This document shows positions 1 to 6,512 of a stretch of 14,335 nucleotides of DNA, piece after piece. The notes below the pieces were generated by a model, which was not told the DNA's origin, did not search any database, and saw nothing but the letters and a program-made list of their open reading frames with translations. The stretch comes from JBDSTZ01 sp039927975 (GTDB taxonomy: Bacteria > Pseudomonadota > Gammaproteobacteria > Burkholderiales > Burkholderiaceae_D): positions 1-14,335 of the forward strand of contig JBDSTZ010000451.1 in the NCBI GenBank assembly GCA_039927975.1, read 5' to 3'. Each line of letters starts with the position of its first letter. Position 1 is the stretch's first letter. The translations under genes were made by a program, and so were the position numbers.

Positions 1-557
1 CCCTTGTAGTCGAACGGCAGCGCGGTGCGCAGGTCGACCTGGCCGCTGACGCCGCCTTCGATCAGTTCGGCCGGCGGATTCTTGTGCACGATCACGGCCG
101 ACATCAGCTCGGGCGGCACGTCGCCCCAGCTCAGCTCGCGCGCCCCGCCACCGGCCGAGAACGCCTCGCGGCCGTTGAGCGTGGACGAGCCCCAGGTCAG
201 GCCGCGCACCGAGATGCCGGAACCCTCGACCGAGAAGTGCTCCGGGTCGCCGCGGTTGTTGCGGTCCATGGTCACGCCGACCACGCGCTGCAGCACCTCG
301 GTGATCGACTTGTCCGGCAGTTTGCCGGCCTCCTCGGCGACGACGCCGTCGATGATCTCGTCCGAGTTCTTCTTGAGCTCGGCGGCCGACTGCAGCGCCG
401 CGCGCTGGCCGGTCACGACGATGGTGGTGACGGCCTTGTCGGCGCCGGCGACGGCGTCCTGCGCCGCGCTGACCTGCGCGAACGTGGCGCCGCCGCAGAT
501 CAGGGCGGCCTGTGCGACGGCGATGGACAGCGTGGTCCTTTTGAATTGTCTCTTCAT
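1..557 (-). CDS. TonB-dependent receptor, N-terminal part (runs off the window)
   Basis: This is the first 185 codons of an outer-membrane receptor; the beta-barrel lies beyond base 1. Residues 1-27 form a signal peptide (basic KRQFKR start, hydrophobic core, small residues before Gln28). A TonB-box-like stretch TTIVVTG is at about 44-50. From about residue 60 the plug domain follows, with AGKLPDKSITEVLQRVVGVT (77-96) and a later segment with SVRGL, NGRE and VIVHKNPPAEL, the pattern of the TonB-Xanth-Caul family, which is often tied to carbohydrate uptake. The ATG at 557 is preceded by a weak purine run (AAGAGA). It lies 114 bases after the lipoprotein gene on the same strand, so the two are probably co-transcribed, with the lipoprotein as a possible surface partner. 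The actual ligand cannot be read from this part; an oligosaccharide is inferred from the neighbours. Confidence 0.9.
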   Translation of the reverse strand, partial: MKRQFKRTTLSIAVAQAALICGGATFAQVSAAQDAVAGADKAVTTIVVTGQRAALQSAAELKKNSDEIIDGVVAEEAGKLPDKSITEVLQRVVGVTMDRNNRGDPEHFSVEGSGISVRGLTWGSSTLNGREAFSAGGGARELSWGDVPPELMSAVIVHKNPPAELIEGGVSGQVDLRTALPFDYK

Positions 558-671
558 GTCATTGTCTCTTTTCTAAAACGAATCTCGAATGCCCAGCCGC
601 GCTGCTGCGGCGTGGGAATAATCTCTGGCCTGGCGGCGCCGGGAAGCGCGCTCGCTTGCCGGCGTCCCGGC

Positions 672-1919
672 TTACTGGATGGTGATCGGGCCTTGGATGG
701 TGAGCGCGGTCGGATAGCCCGGCGTGGTTGGCGAAGCGCCGGCCACCGAGGTGTTCGCGTTCGGCGCGTACACCTTCAAGTCGATGATCGGATACTTGAG
801 CAACTCGGCGGCCGCGTCGAGGCCCTTCAAGCCGCAGTCGGCGTCGAAGCCGATGACGTCGCTCAGCGGCACTTCATACGTCCGCAGCGCGCCCTTCACG
901 GGTTTGAACAGCAAATGCGGGGCGACGTTGCAGCCGTTGTTGTAGTGGCCCAGCACGAAGATCAGATACAGTTCGTTACGCCCGGTCTGGACCCACTCGT
1001 CGTTTTGGGCCAGCGTGATCTTCAGCGTGAGCTGCTTGCTCACCCGCGGGCCGTCGGTGGTGTCGCCGGAATTGTTTTTCTGCACGCCGTGGGCAGCCAC
1101 GTCGAAACCGAAGTAACGATCGATAAAGCCGCCGTTCCACGGATGCTTGGGGTCGTTGGTCTGGATCACGTACTTGAAGGTGAAACTGCTGTCGGCGGCG
1201 TTGAAGGTCGTGCCGCACCAGTTCGGGTCGTTGCAACCATAGTTGTCCAGGTTGCTGCCGGCCCAGCGGTTGATATAATCGCCGTCGGTGGTGCGGTCGA
1301 TCGCCGCGACGCCGCTCAAGAGGGTGATCACCGGCGGCTTATCGTCGCCCACGACGAACAGGGCCTTGGCGGACCCCGCGGCGTAGGTGTCGTTGCCGGC
1401 CTGGGTGGCGGTGAGCGTGCACGTGCCCTTGGAGACCAGGGTGAGCGTGGTGCCGCTGACGGTGCAGATGGACGGCGTGTCAGAGCTGAAGCTCACCGGC
1501 AGGCCCGTTTCGGCGGTCGCGACGAGCGGCGCCGGGGTTACCGTGATCGACTGGAAGCCGGGCGAGGGGAAGGTGACCGACTGCGTATGCTTGAGTATGT
1601 TGAACAACTGCTTCGACGAGTTCGGCAAGTAGGTGCTGTCGCCGGCCTGGCTGGCCGTGACCGAGCATTCGCCCGCCTTGACCGCCACCAGATTGACGCC
1701 GTTGACGGTGCAGATGCTTGGCGTGTCCGACGTGAATGTGATGGGCAGCCCGGACGAGGCGGTCGCCACCAGCGGCGAGGGCGGCGTCAACAGATAGTGC
1801 GCCCCCGGGAAGGCAAAATCGACAGACTGGTTCTTGGCGCCGGTCGCCGCGCCGCCGCCGCCGCAGGCGGCCAGCAGCGTGGCGCAGGCAAGGCCGATGG
1901 CCGTAAGCTGGAATCTCAT
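672..1919 (-). CDS. lipoprotein with two Ig-like repeats and an unassigned C-terminal domain
   Basis: The product is 415 residues. The lipobox LLAAC puts the lipidated Cys at position 19, followed by a GGGG linker, so it should be anchored in a membrane, probably the outer one. Two homologous repeats follow at about 31-109 and 113-190. Both carry PLVATA, GLP, F(T/S)SDTPSICTV, and a late Cys before TAS/TAT QAG, giving a conserved Cys pair in each (70/85 and 152/167). This resembles bacterial Ig-like folds of surface proteins. Residues about 195-415 form a separate domain with many Trp, Tyr and Asn (for example DPNWCGTTF, NELYLIFVLGHYN); I do not recognise the family, and glycan binding is only a guess. 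Start: ATG 1919 has GAGGGG seven bases upstream; an in-frame ATG at 1934 with AAAGAGGAG is an equally good start and adds MRGHT. The TonB receptor gene follows. Confidence 0.85.
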   Translation of the reverse strand: MRFQLTAIGLACATLLAACGGGGAATGAKNQSVDFAFPGAHYLLTPPSPLVATASSGLPITFTSDTPSICTVNGVNLVAVKAGECSVTASQAGDSTYLPNSSKQLFNILKHTQSVTFPSPGFQSITVTPAPLVATAETGLPVSFSSDTPSICTVSGTTLTLVSKGTCTLTATQAGNDTYAAGSAKALFVVGDDKPPVITLLSGVAAIDRTTDGDYINRWAGSNLDNYGCNDPNWCGTTFNAADSSFTFKYVIQTNDPKHPWNGGFIDRYFGFDVAAHGVQKNNSGDTTDGPRVSKQLTLKITLAQNDEWVQTGRNELYLIFVLGHYNNGCNVAPHLLFKPVKGALRTYEVPLSDVIGFDADCGLKGLDAAAELLKYPIIDLKVYAPNANTSVAGASPTTPGYPTALTIQGPITIQ

Positions 1920-2057
1920 GGTATGTCCCCTCATTTTGGAATGCTCCTCTTTAATGCGTTTGCTAAAAATGCTCGGCACCGGCTGCGCCGATGACAAGAA
2001 AAGATGGGTCCTGCCCCGTTGCGCTGTGCGCGTGCGCGGCTTGGACGATGCTCCTGG

Positions 2058-2303
2058 TCAAGGATGTATGGACGGGTGTGGCCTCGCTCTTTTGATGAAA
2101 ACGATTTCAAAAACGCCGGACAAGCAGCGCGCCCATAGTGGAAACACGCGCCCCGCGCGGGAAGGCTGTGCCGGCCGGCGCGGGTCGCGCAGCTTGCGCA
2201 GGGCGAACCGCGTCGGCGCCGCCTGGCCGCGCGCAAGGCTCACGGTGGAAAGGGGCGCGGGCAGCGCGCTGGCGCGTTCGATGAGCTTGAGATGCATGGT
2301 CAT
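2058..2303 (-). CDS. hypothetical 81-residue ORF overlapping the GH97 stop; possible gene remnant
   Basis: Its ATG overlaps the TGA of the GH97 gene in an ATGA arrangement typical of translational coupling. The predicted peptide begins MTMHLKLIERASALPAP and becomes Arg- and Pro-rich, with no domain, signal peptide or membrane segment that I recognise. It ends close to the LacI-type operator. It could be the 5' end of a gene that was lost after the GH97 gene, a small real protein, or chance. Between it and the lipoprotein gene (1920-2057) I see only leader and promoter-like sequence. Confidence 0.25.
   Translation of the reverse strand: MTMHLKLIERASALPAPLSTVSLARGQAAPTRFALRKLRDPRRPAQPSRAGRVFPLWARCLSGVFEIVFIKRARPHPSIHP
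2096..2109. promoter_or_regulatory. LacI/GalR-type operator upstream of the lipoprotein gene
   Basis: TGAAAACGATTTCA is a near-perfect 14-base palindrome (TGAAA arms around a central CG). It fits the general TGNAANCGNTNNCA pattern of LacI/GalR family operators. It lies about 180 bases before the lipoprotein start in a noncoding, locally AT-richer spot. On the minus strand it directly follows a TTGTCC that could be part of a -35 element. A repressor of LacI type would have to be encoded elsewhere, because both regulators in the window have AraC-type DNA-binding domains. Binding by XylR is not excluded. Confidence 0.5.
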
Positions 2304-4246
2304 TTTTTGAGTGGTTCCAGAATCACCACCGCGCCGCCGGCCGATGCCAGGTGCAGTTCAAGCACATCGCCGGCGCCGACTTCGCGCTCGACCCGCAGCA
2401 CCTCGTTCGGCGTGGCGCCGTCTTCCCACACCGTGGCGCGGAATTTCCCGCGCGGCAGGAAGCGCAGCGGCACGCGCTGGGTGCGGCCGCCGTTCGGATC
2501 GTCGGCCATCATGGCGCCGAGGTACCAGGTGCTCCCCTGGCGCCGCGCCAGCACGATGTCGCGTCCCGGCTCGCCGGACAGGAAGCGGGTCTCGTTCCAC
2601 GCGGTCGGCACGCGTTTGACGAATTCGAAGCCGGCCGCGTCGCGATAGGCGTCGGGGTCGTCGGACACCATCTGCAGCGGGCTGTCGTAGACCACGTACA
2701 TGGCCAGCGCCTGGCCGCGCGTGGTTTGCGTCAGCGGCATCTCGGCGCGCACGCCGAAGCTGGCCGGGGTGCCGTTGCGAAAGCCGCCCGGCGTGTAGTC
2801 CATCGGGCCGGCCAGCATGCGGGTGTACGGCAGCGTCAGGTTGTGGCGCGGCGTGACCCGGTCGGTCATCTTGTTCCACTCCGCGCCCAGCACGCCTTCC
2901 TGGGTGATGAAGTTCGGATAGCTGCGCTGCAGGCCGGCGGGCACATAGGCGCCGTGCAGATCGAGCAGCAGGTGGCGCCTGGCGGTCGCCTCGGCGATGC
3001 GCTGGTAGAACGCCACCATCTCCTGGTCGTCGCGGTTCATGAAATCGACCTTGACGCCTTTGATGCCCCAGCGCGCGTAGGTATCGAGCACCTCGTCCAT
3101 GCGCTGCGCCACATGCTCCCAGTGCGCCCACAGAATCAGCCCGACGCCCTTGGCGGCCGCGTAGCGCACCAGCGCCGGCATGTCGCTGCCGTCGGCGGCG
3201 CGGGTGATGTCGACCGTCGGCAGCGCGTCGCAGCACTCGGCCGGACCCGCGGCCCAGCCGGCGTCGATCAGGTAATACGGCAAGCCGGCGGCGGCGGCGA
3301 AATCGATGAAGCGGCGATAGCTGTCCATGCTCGGCTTCATGCCTTTCAAGGGGCCCGACCACCAGTCCCAGGCGGCCTTGCCCGGCCGCACCCAGCTGAA
3401 GTCGCCCCGCGGCGCCGGATTCAGGTTGCCGATCAATTGCGAGCCGATCAGGTCGCCGGCGCGCTCGCCCAGCATGACCACGCGCCAGGCCGTGCTCAGC
3501 CCGGCGGTGGAGACGAACGCCGGTCCGGTCCGGTTCGGCACCGCCGACAAGCGCAGCTGCAGGGCGCCGCCTTCGCGCCACAGCGAAGCACCGGTGTAGC
3601 CGGCGAGATGGGCCTGGGTGATGGCATACGCGGTGCGTCCGGAAGGCGTGCTGCACAACATCGGCACGTCGTAGGCGCGGTCGGCGCGCAGCTGCGACAC
3701 TTTCAAGCGCTCGAACGGCTCCTCGTGCGAGCCTTGCGCGGCCGTGACGATGCATTCAGGGTCGCCGGCCAGGGCGAACGCGGTGCGTTCGCCGCGCAGG
3801 CGCACCGGCGCGTCGCCGTCGATGCGGTAACGGAACGCGACGCCGTCGTCATAGGCGCGCACATCGATCGCCAGGCGGCGCCCTGCGGCGCCGCGCTCGC
3901 GGAACGTCAGCGTGGCGCCGCGATAATGGTCGCGCGCCCGGTCGGCCTTGGTGGCCACCAGTGGAATGAGCTGGTCGACATTGGTGTCGTCACGGCGCTC
4001 CAGCGCCAGCGGACCGAAGGCGGCAACGCCGTCCAGATCGAGCCCCAGCGGGGACGCGGCGATCACGCTCTCGCCGCGGCGCGCCACCGAGAACCGGCTG
4101 GCGTCGCGTTCGATCGTGATCGACGAGCGGCCATCCGGCGAGGAGACGACCAGCGCGCCGGGCGAGGCGGCAAGCGCCGTCGGGCCGGCCATGCCATACA
4201 GCGTGAAGACAACAGCGGCGGCAATCATTCGGGAAACTGGCTTCAA
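2300..4246 (-). CDS. secreted glycoside hydrolase family 97 enzyme, retaining type (alpha-galactosidase or beta-L-arabinopyranosidase-like)
   Basis: This is a 648-residue secreted enzyme. After a signal peptide (MKPVSRMIAAAVVF to about residue 27, ending ALA) comes the GH97 N-terminal beta-sandwich (about 30-275), a (beta/alpha)8 barrel (about 290-550, with WDWWSGPLKGMKPSMDSY and YYLIDAGW) and a C-terminal beta domain. Asp401 in GVKVDFMNRDD sits where retaining GH97 enzymes carry their nucleophile; inverting SusB-type alpha-glucosidases lack it. Glu450 in ITQEGVLGAEWN is the likely acid/base. Known retaining members act on alpha-galactosides or beta-L-arabinopyranosides; the exact substrate cannot be told here. 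Start: TTG at 4246 is chosen because AGGAG (4255-4259) is eight bases before it and the signal peptide begins there; the in-frame ATG further upstream (4279) lies before this ribosome site. The gene follows xylR by 190 bases. Confidence 0.88.
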   Translation of the reverse strand: MKPVSRMIAAAVVFTLYGMAGPTALAASPGALVVSSPDGRSSITIERDASRFSVARRGESVIAASPLGLDLDGVAAFGPLALERRDDTNVDQLIPLVATKADRARDHYRGATLTFRERGAAGRRLAIDVRAYDDGVAFRYRIDGDAPVRLRGERTAFALAGDPECIVTAAQGSHEEPFERLKVSQLRADRAYDVPMLCSTPSGRTAYAITQAHLAGYTGASLWREGGALQLRLSAVPNRTGPAFVSTAGLSTAWRVVMLGERAGDLIGSQLIGNLNPAPRGDFSWVRPGKAAWDWWSGPLKGMKPSMDSYRRFIDFAAAAGLPYYLIDAGWAAGPAECCDALPTVDITRAADGSDMPALVRYAAAKGVGLILWAHWEHVAQRMDEVLDTYARWGIKGVKVDFMNRDDQEMVAFYQRIAEATARRHLLLDLHGAYVPAGLQRSYPNFITQEGVLGAEWNKMTDRVTPRHNLTLPYTRMLAGPMDYTPGGFRNGTPASFGVRAEMPLTQTTRGQALAMYVVYDSPLQMVSDDPDAYRDAAGFEFVKRVPTAWNETRFLSGEPGRDIVLARRQGSTWYLGAMMADDPNGGRTQRVPLRFLPRGKFRATVWEDGATPNEVLRVEREVGAGDVLELHLASAGGAVVILEPLKK

Positions 4247-4253
4247 AACAAAC

Positions 4254-4260
4254 ACTCCTG
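4254..4260 (-). promoter_or_regulatory. Shine-Dalgarno site that decides a TTG start for the GH97 gene
   Basis: CAGGAGT on the minus strand is placed eight bases before TTG 4246, with no ATG at suitable distance. Translation from this TTG gives a canonical signal peptide, whereas the longer ATG reading adds eleven residues that do not look like a secretion signal. Confidence 0.7.
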
Positions 4261-4436
4261 ATTCAACGTGACAGAGCACGCGCTATGAATGCCACGCGGT
4301 GCTGTGCGTGGCGGTACTGGTTGACATCGCGGCGTCCGTCGCTCGCTCTGGCGGCAAGCGCTACGACGGTGGCGCCATGCGGGTGGGTGGCGGCGCGCAT
4401 GGATTGCCCCGCTCCGTGCCGACACCGCGCCGGGTG

Positions 4437-5636
4437 CTAGGCCGGCGCCATCGGTCCGCGCTCGCTGAGCACGCGGTCGCGGTAGGCCCGCGGCGTGCAG
4501 CCAAGTTCGCGCTTGAACACCCGGTGCATGTGCTGGATGGACGTCAGGCCGCTGCCGATCGCCACGTCGGCGATGCTGGAATTGCCGCTTTCCAGGCCGG
4601 CCTTGGCGGCATTGAGCTTGAAGCTCAGGATCAGGTCGTGCACGCTGCATCCGAGCTCCTTGCGAAAGTAGGCTTCAAGCGAAGAGCGCGACACGCCCAC
4701 GTGTTTGGCCACCTGGTCGGTCTTGATGCCCTGGCAGGCGTACTGGCGGATGAAGTGGCGCGCCCGCATCACGTTGGGATGCTTGATCAGCTGGTACTGG
4801 CTGGACGCGCGCACGTTGATGCCGGCCGGCGGCACCACGATGCGCGCGGTCGGACGGCGCACGCCGTGCAGCATCTGCTCGATCAGATGGGCCGCCGCGC
4901 GCCCCATCTCGTGCGCGCCCTGGATCACGGAGCTGAGCGGTATGCGGGTCAGCTTGCGCACCAGCGGGTCGTTGTCGATGCCGACGATGGCCACCTGCTC
5001 CGGCACTTCGACGCCGGCGATGATGCAGGCCTGTAAGAGCTGGCGCGCGCGGGCGTCGGAGACGGCGATGATGCCCACCGGCTTCGGCAGGCTGCGCAGC
5101 CACGCGATCTGGCCCTTGACCGAGGCGTCCCACGAATGGACGCGGGTTTCGCAGCCGCGGAAGATCTCCGCGTCCAGCCGGTCGTTCCGCATCAGGCTGC
5201 GGAAGGCATTCTCGCGCTCCGTCGCCCAGCGGTTTTCCTCGGTGGCGGGCACGCTGAACATGGCGAAATGCTGCAGGCCGACATCGATCAGATGCTGGCG
5301 CGCCAGCTCGATCAGCTTGACATTGTCGGTCGCCACATAGGGCACCCCGGCCGGGTAGTCGGCCTGGTCGGCATAGGAACCACCCACCGCCACCACCGGC
5401 ACGCTGCAGCGCGACAAGGCTTGCGCCACGGCCGGATCGTCAAAATTGGCGATAATGCCGTCGCCCTGCCAGTGCTCGATGCCTGACAGGCGCAATCGGA
5501 AATCTTCTTCGAGAAATAAATCCCAGGCGGCGCGCGTGCTGCCGACGTAGGCGGCGATGCCGGCAATGACGTCGTGATCGAATATATTGTTCGCGTTGAA
5601 TAACAGCGCGATGCGGTGGACTTTCGCGCTCTTCAT
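4437..5636 (-). CDS. xylR: XylR-type xylose-responsive transcriptional activator (LacI-like sensor, AraC-type HTH)
   Basis: The 399-residue protein aligns along its length with what I know of E. coli XylR (392 residues). Shared stretches include HRIALLFNANN near the start, WDLFLEEDFR, GDGIIANFDDP, VVAVGGSYADQADYP, ENRWATERENAFR, GIIAVSDARARQLLQ, VAIVGIDNDPL and RHFIRQYACQGIKTDQV. Residues 1 to about 275 form a periplasmic-binding-protein-like sensor for a sugar, xylose in the family. About 290-390 is the double helix-turn-helix AraC domain (VGVSRSSLEAYFRKELG, then GLTSIQHMHRVFKRELGCTPRAYR). Start ATG 5636 matches the family start; an in-frame ATG at 5660 would add eight residues and lies inside a palindrome. 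ATG 5636 has no ribosome site of its own, but overlaps the stop of a 26-codon leader ORF. No xylAB or xylFGH genes are nearby; hydrolase genes flank it instead. Confidence 0.9.
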   Translation of the reverse strand: MKSAKVHRIALLFNANNIFDHDVIAGIAAYVGSTRAAWDLFLEEDFRLRLSGIEHWQGDGIIANFDDPAVAQALSRCSVPVVAVGGSYADQADYPAGVPYVATDNVKLIELARQHLIDVGLQHFAMFSVPATEENRWATERENAFRSLMRNDRLDAEIFRGCETRVHSWDASVKGQIAWLRSLPKPVGIIAVSDARARQLLQACIIAGVEVPEQVAIVGIDNDPLVRKLTRIPLSSVIQGAHEMGRAAAHLIEQMLHGVRRPTARIVVPPAGINVRASSQYQLIKHPNVMRARHFIRQYACQGIKTDQVAKHVGVSRSSLEAYFRKELGCSVHDLILSFKLNAAKAGLESGNSSIADVAIGSGLTSIQHMHRVFKRELGCTPRAYRDRVLSERGPMAPA

Positions 5637-5713
5637 TTTGCTTGAATGCTTGCAAAGCATTCCCGAAAAAACGATGTCAGCCGCACTTGCGCATCCAAGA
5701 AACCGAGGTTCAT
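5633..5713 (-). CDS. 26-residue leader ORF translationally coupled to xylR
   Basis: ATG 5713 is preceded by TTGGAGA with a seven-base spacer, the best ribosome site in this region. The frame encodes 26 residues (MNLGFLDAQVRL...FASIQAK) and its TGA overlaps the xylR ATG as ATGA. xylR itself has no clear Shine-Dalgarno sequence, so ribosomes finishing this ORF are the likely source of xylR translation. An 8-bp hairpin (5644-5662) lies inside its last codons. The peptide has no recognisable domain. Translation has not been shown; the evidence is the ribosome site, the overlap and the spacing. Confidence 0.5.
   Translation of the reverse strand: MNLGFLDAQVRLTSFFRECFASIQAK
5644..5662. promoter_or_regulatory. 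perfect inverted repeat just before the xylR start
   Basis: GAATGCTT and AAGCATTC are separated by three bases (GCA). In RNA this forms an 8-bp stem with a 3-base loop ending seven bases before the xylR ATG, where it would hide the ribosome-binding region. As DNA it could equally be an operator, for example for autoregulation. It contains the alternative ATG at 5660. Confidence 0.6.
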
Positions 5714-5751
5714 GACCGTGTCTCCAACTTGTATTTTTATCGTTAAAACAT

Positions 5752-5771
5752 GCCGCTCGCGGGCGAGCGGC
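5752..5771 (-). terminator. hairpin between the PEP-CTERM terminator and xylR leader
   Basis: GCCGCTCGC and GCGAGCGGC form a perfect 9-bp GC-rich stem around two bases. On the minus strand it is followed by ATGTTTTAAC, a weak U-run, so it may be a second terminator behind the one at 5795-5822, or a structure in the xylR leader if the promoter lies upstream. Confidence 0.4.
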
Positions 5772-5794
5772 CCTGCCTCAATCCCCGCGCCGGT

Positions 5795-5822
5795 AAAAAA
5801 ATGGGGCAGCCTGGGCTGCCCC
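5795..5822 (-). terminator. intrinsic terminator of the GH74 / PEP-CTERM operon
   Basis: On the minus strand GGGGCAGCC and GGCTGCCCC pair as a 9-bp stem, followed by A and seven T. It lies about 70 bases after the PEP-CTERM stop codon and separates that operon from xylR. There is no T-run on the other strand, so it is directional. Confidence 0.9.
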
Positions 5823-5890
5823 GTAAAAACACTGCGAACAAACGCAGTGAGGAGCGCAAGGGTTGGTGAGGGACAGGCGGTACGCGATGT

Positions 5891-6484
5891 TCAGCGTGAA
5901 GTGCGGCGCCTTCCCATCAGCAGTGCCAGCAGGCCGATCGCCAGCATCAGCGCGGTGCCGGGCTCGGGCACGGCGGCGGCGCCGGTGGTGGTGGTGAAGT
6001 CGTCCATCACATACCAGCCGCTGTCGCGGGTGATGCTCAGGGACGACACGTTGCTGAAGGCTGCGGCCACCCACTGGTAGCTGGCGCCGATGGCGATGTT
6101 GCCGGTGGTGCCGATCAGCTGGTTGGCGGCGTCGAAGGCGCTGATGTTGATCCAGCTGGCGGTGTCGGCGCCGCCGGCCGGCGTGGCGTACCAGGCGCCG
6201 GCGAAATTGAAGCCGGTGGCGCTGCTGACGCTGGCGCCATCGGAACCGAAGCCGTTGACGGCGTAGTTCGTGCCGGAGTGCGCCGCATTGGCGTAACCGT
6301 CGATGCTGGTGTTGGCGACGAGCCAGTCAGCGCTCCAGTTCAGCCCCGCATACGGGCTGATATCGTTCAGGCTGATGTAGTCGTCGCCGGGGGCGAGCTC
6401 ATCGAAGTTGCTCACGCCGGCGTGGGCGGCGCCGGCCAGCAGCAAGGTGGCGCTGGCGATCAATGCGAACAGAGTCTTTTTCAT
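5891..6484 (-). CDS. PEP-CTERM sorted secreted protein
   Basis: The 197-residue product has a signal peptide (1-22, ending AHA) and a textbook PEP-CTERM tail: VPEPGTALMLAIGLL (172-186), a short transmembrane stretch, and the basic end GRRRTSR. Such tails are recognised by the exosortase EpsH/XrtA system, which handles proteins linked to extracellular polysaccharide. The mature part (about 23-170) is Gly-, Ala-, Ser- and Asn-rich with aromatic residues and looks like a small beta-sandwich; I see no catalytic motif. It starts 28 bases after the GH74 stop with its own ribosome site (CAGGAACT) and is followed by the terminator at 5795-5822, so it forms a two-gene operon with the xyloglucanase. 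A role in holding or binding polysaccharide is inferred only from that context. Confidence 0.9.
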   Translation of the reverse strand: MKKTLFALIASATLLLAGAAHAGVSNFDELAPGDDYISLNDISPYAGLNWSADWLVANTSIDGYANAAHSGTNYAVNGFGSDGASVSSATGFNFAGAWYATPAGGADTASWINISAFDAANQLIGTTGNIAIGASYQWVAAAFSNVSSLSITRDSGWYVMDDFTTTTGAAAVPEPGTALMLAIGLLALLMGRRRTSR

Positions 6485-6512
6485 GATAGTTCCTGATGAA
6501 TTGAGCGCGTGC

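Noticed and set aside
84..1994. A 636-codon open frame on the plus strand
   Set aside because: It is antisense to the TonB receptor and lipoprotein genes, is rich in Arg, Ala, Gly and His, and has no domain. It results from high GC at third codon positions.
672..1997. Longer start of the lipoprotein gene at 1997
   Set aside because: It would put 26 polar residues before the signal peptide and lipobox; ATG 1919 or 1934 with ribosome sites fit better.
2351..4261. A 636-codon plus-strand open frame opposite GH97
   Set aside because: Shadow of a well-supported GH97 gene with conserved catalytic motifs; its own translation is low-complexity.
5658..5660. ATG 5660 as the xylR start
   Set aside because: It has no ribosome site, lies inside the palindrome, and adds residues not expected from the family; ATG 5636 matches the XylR start and overlaps the leader stop.
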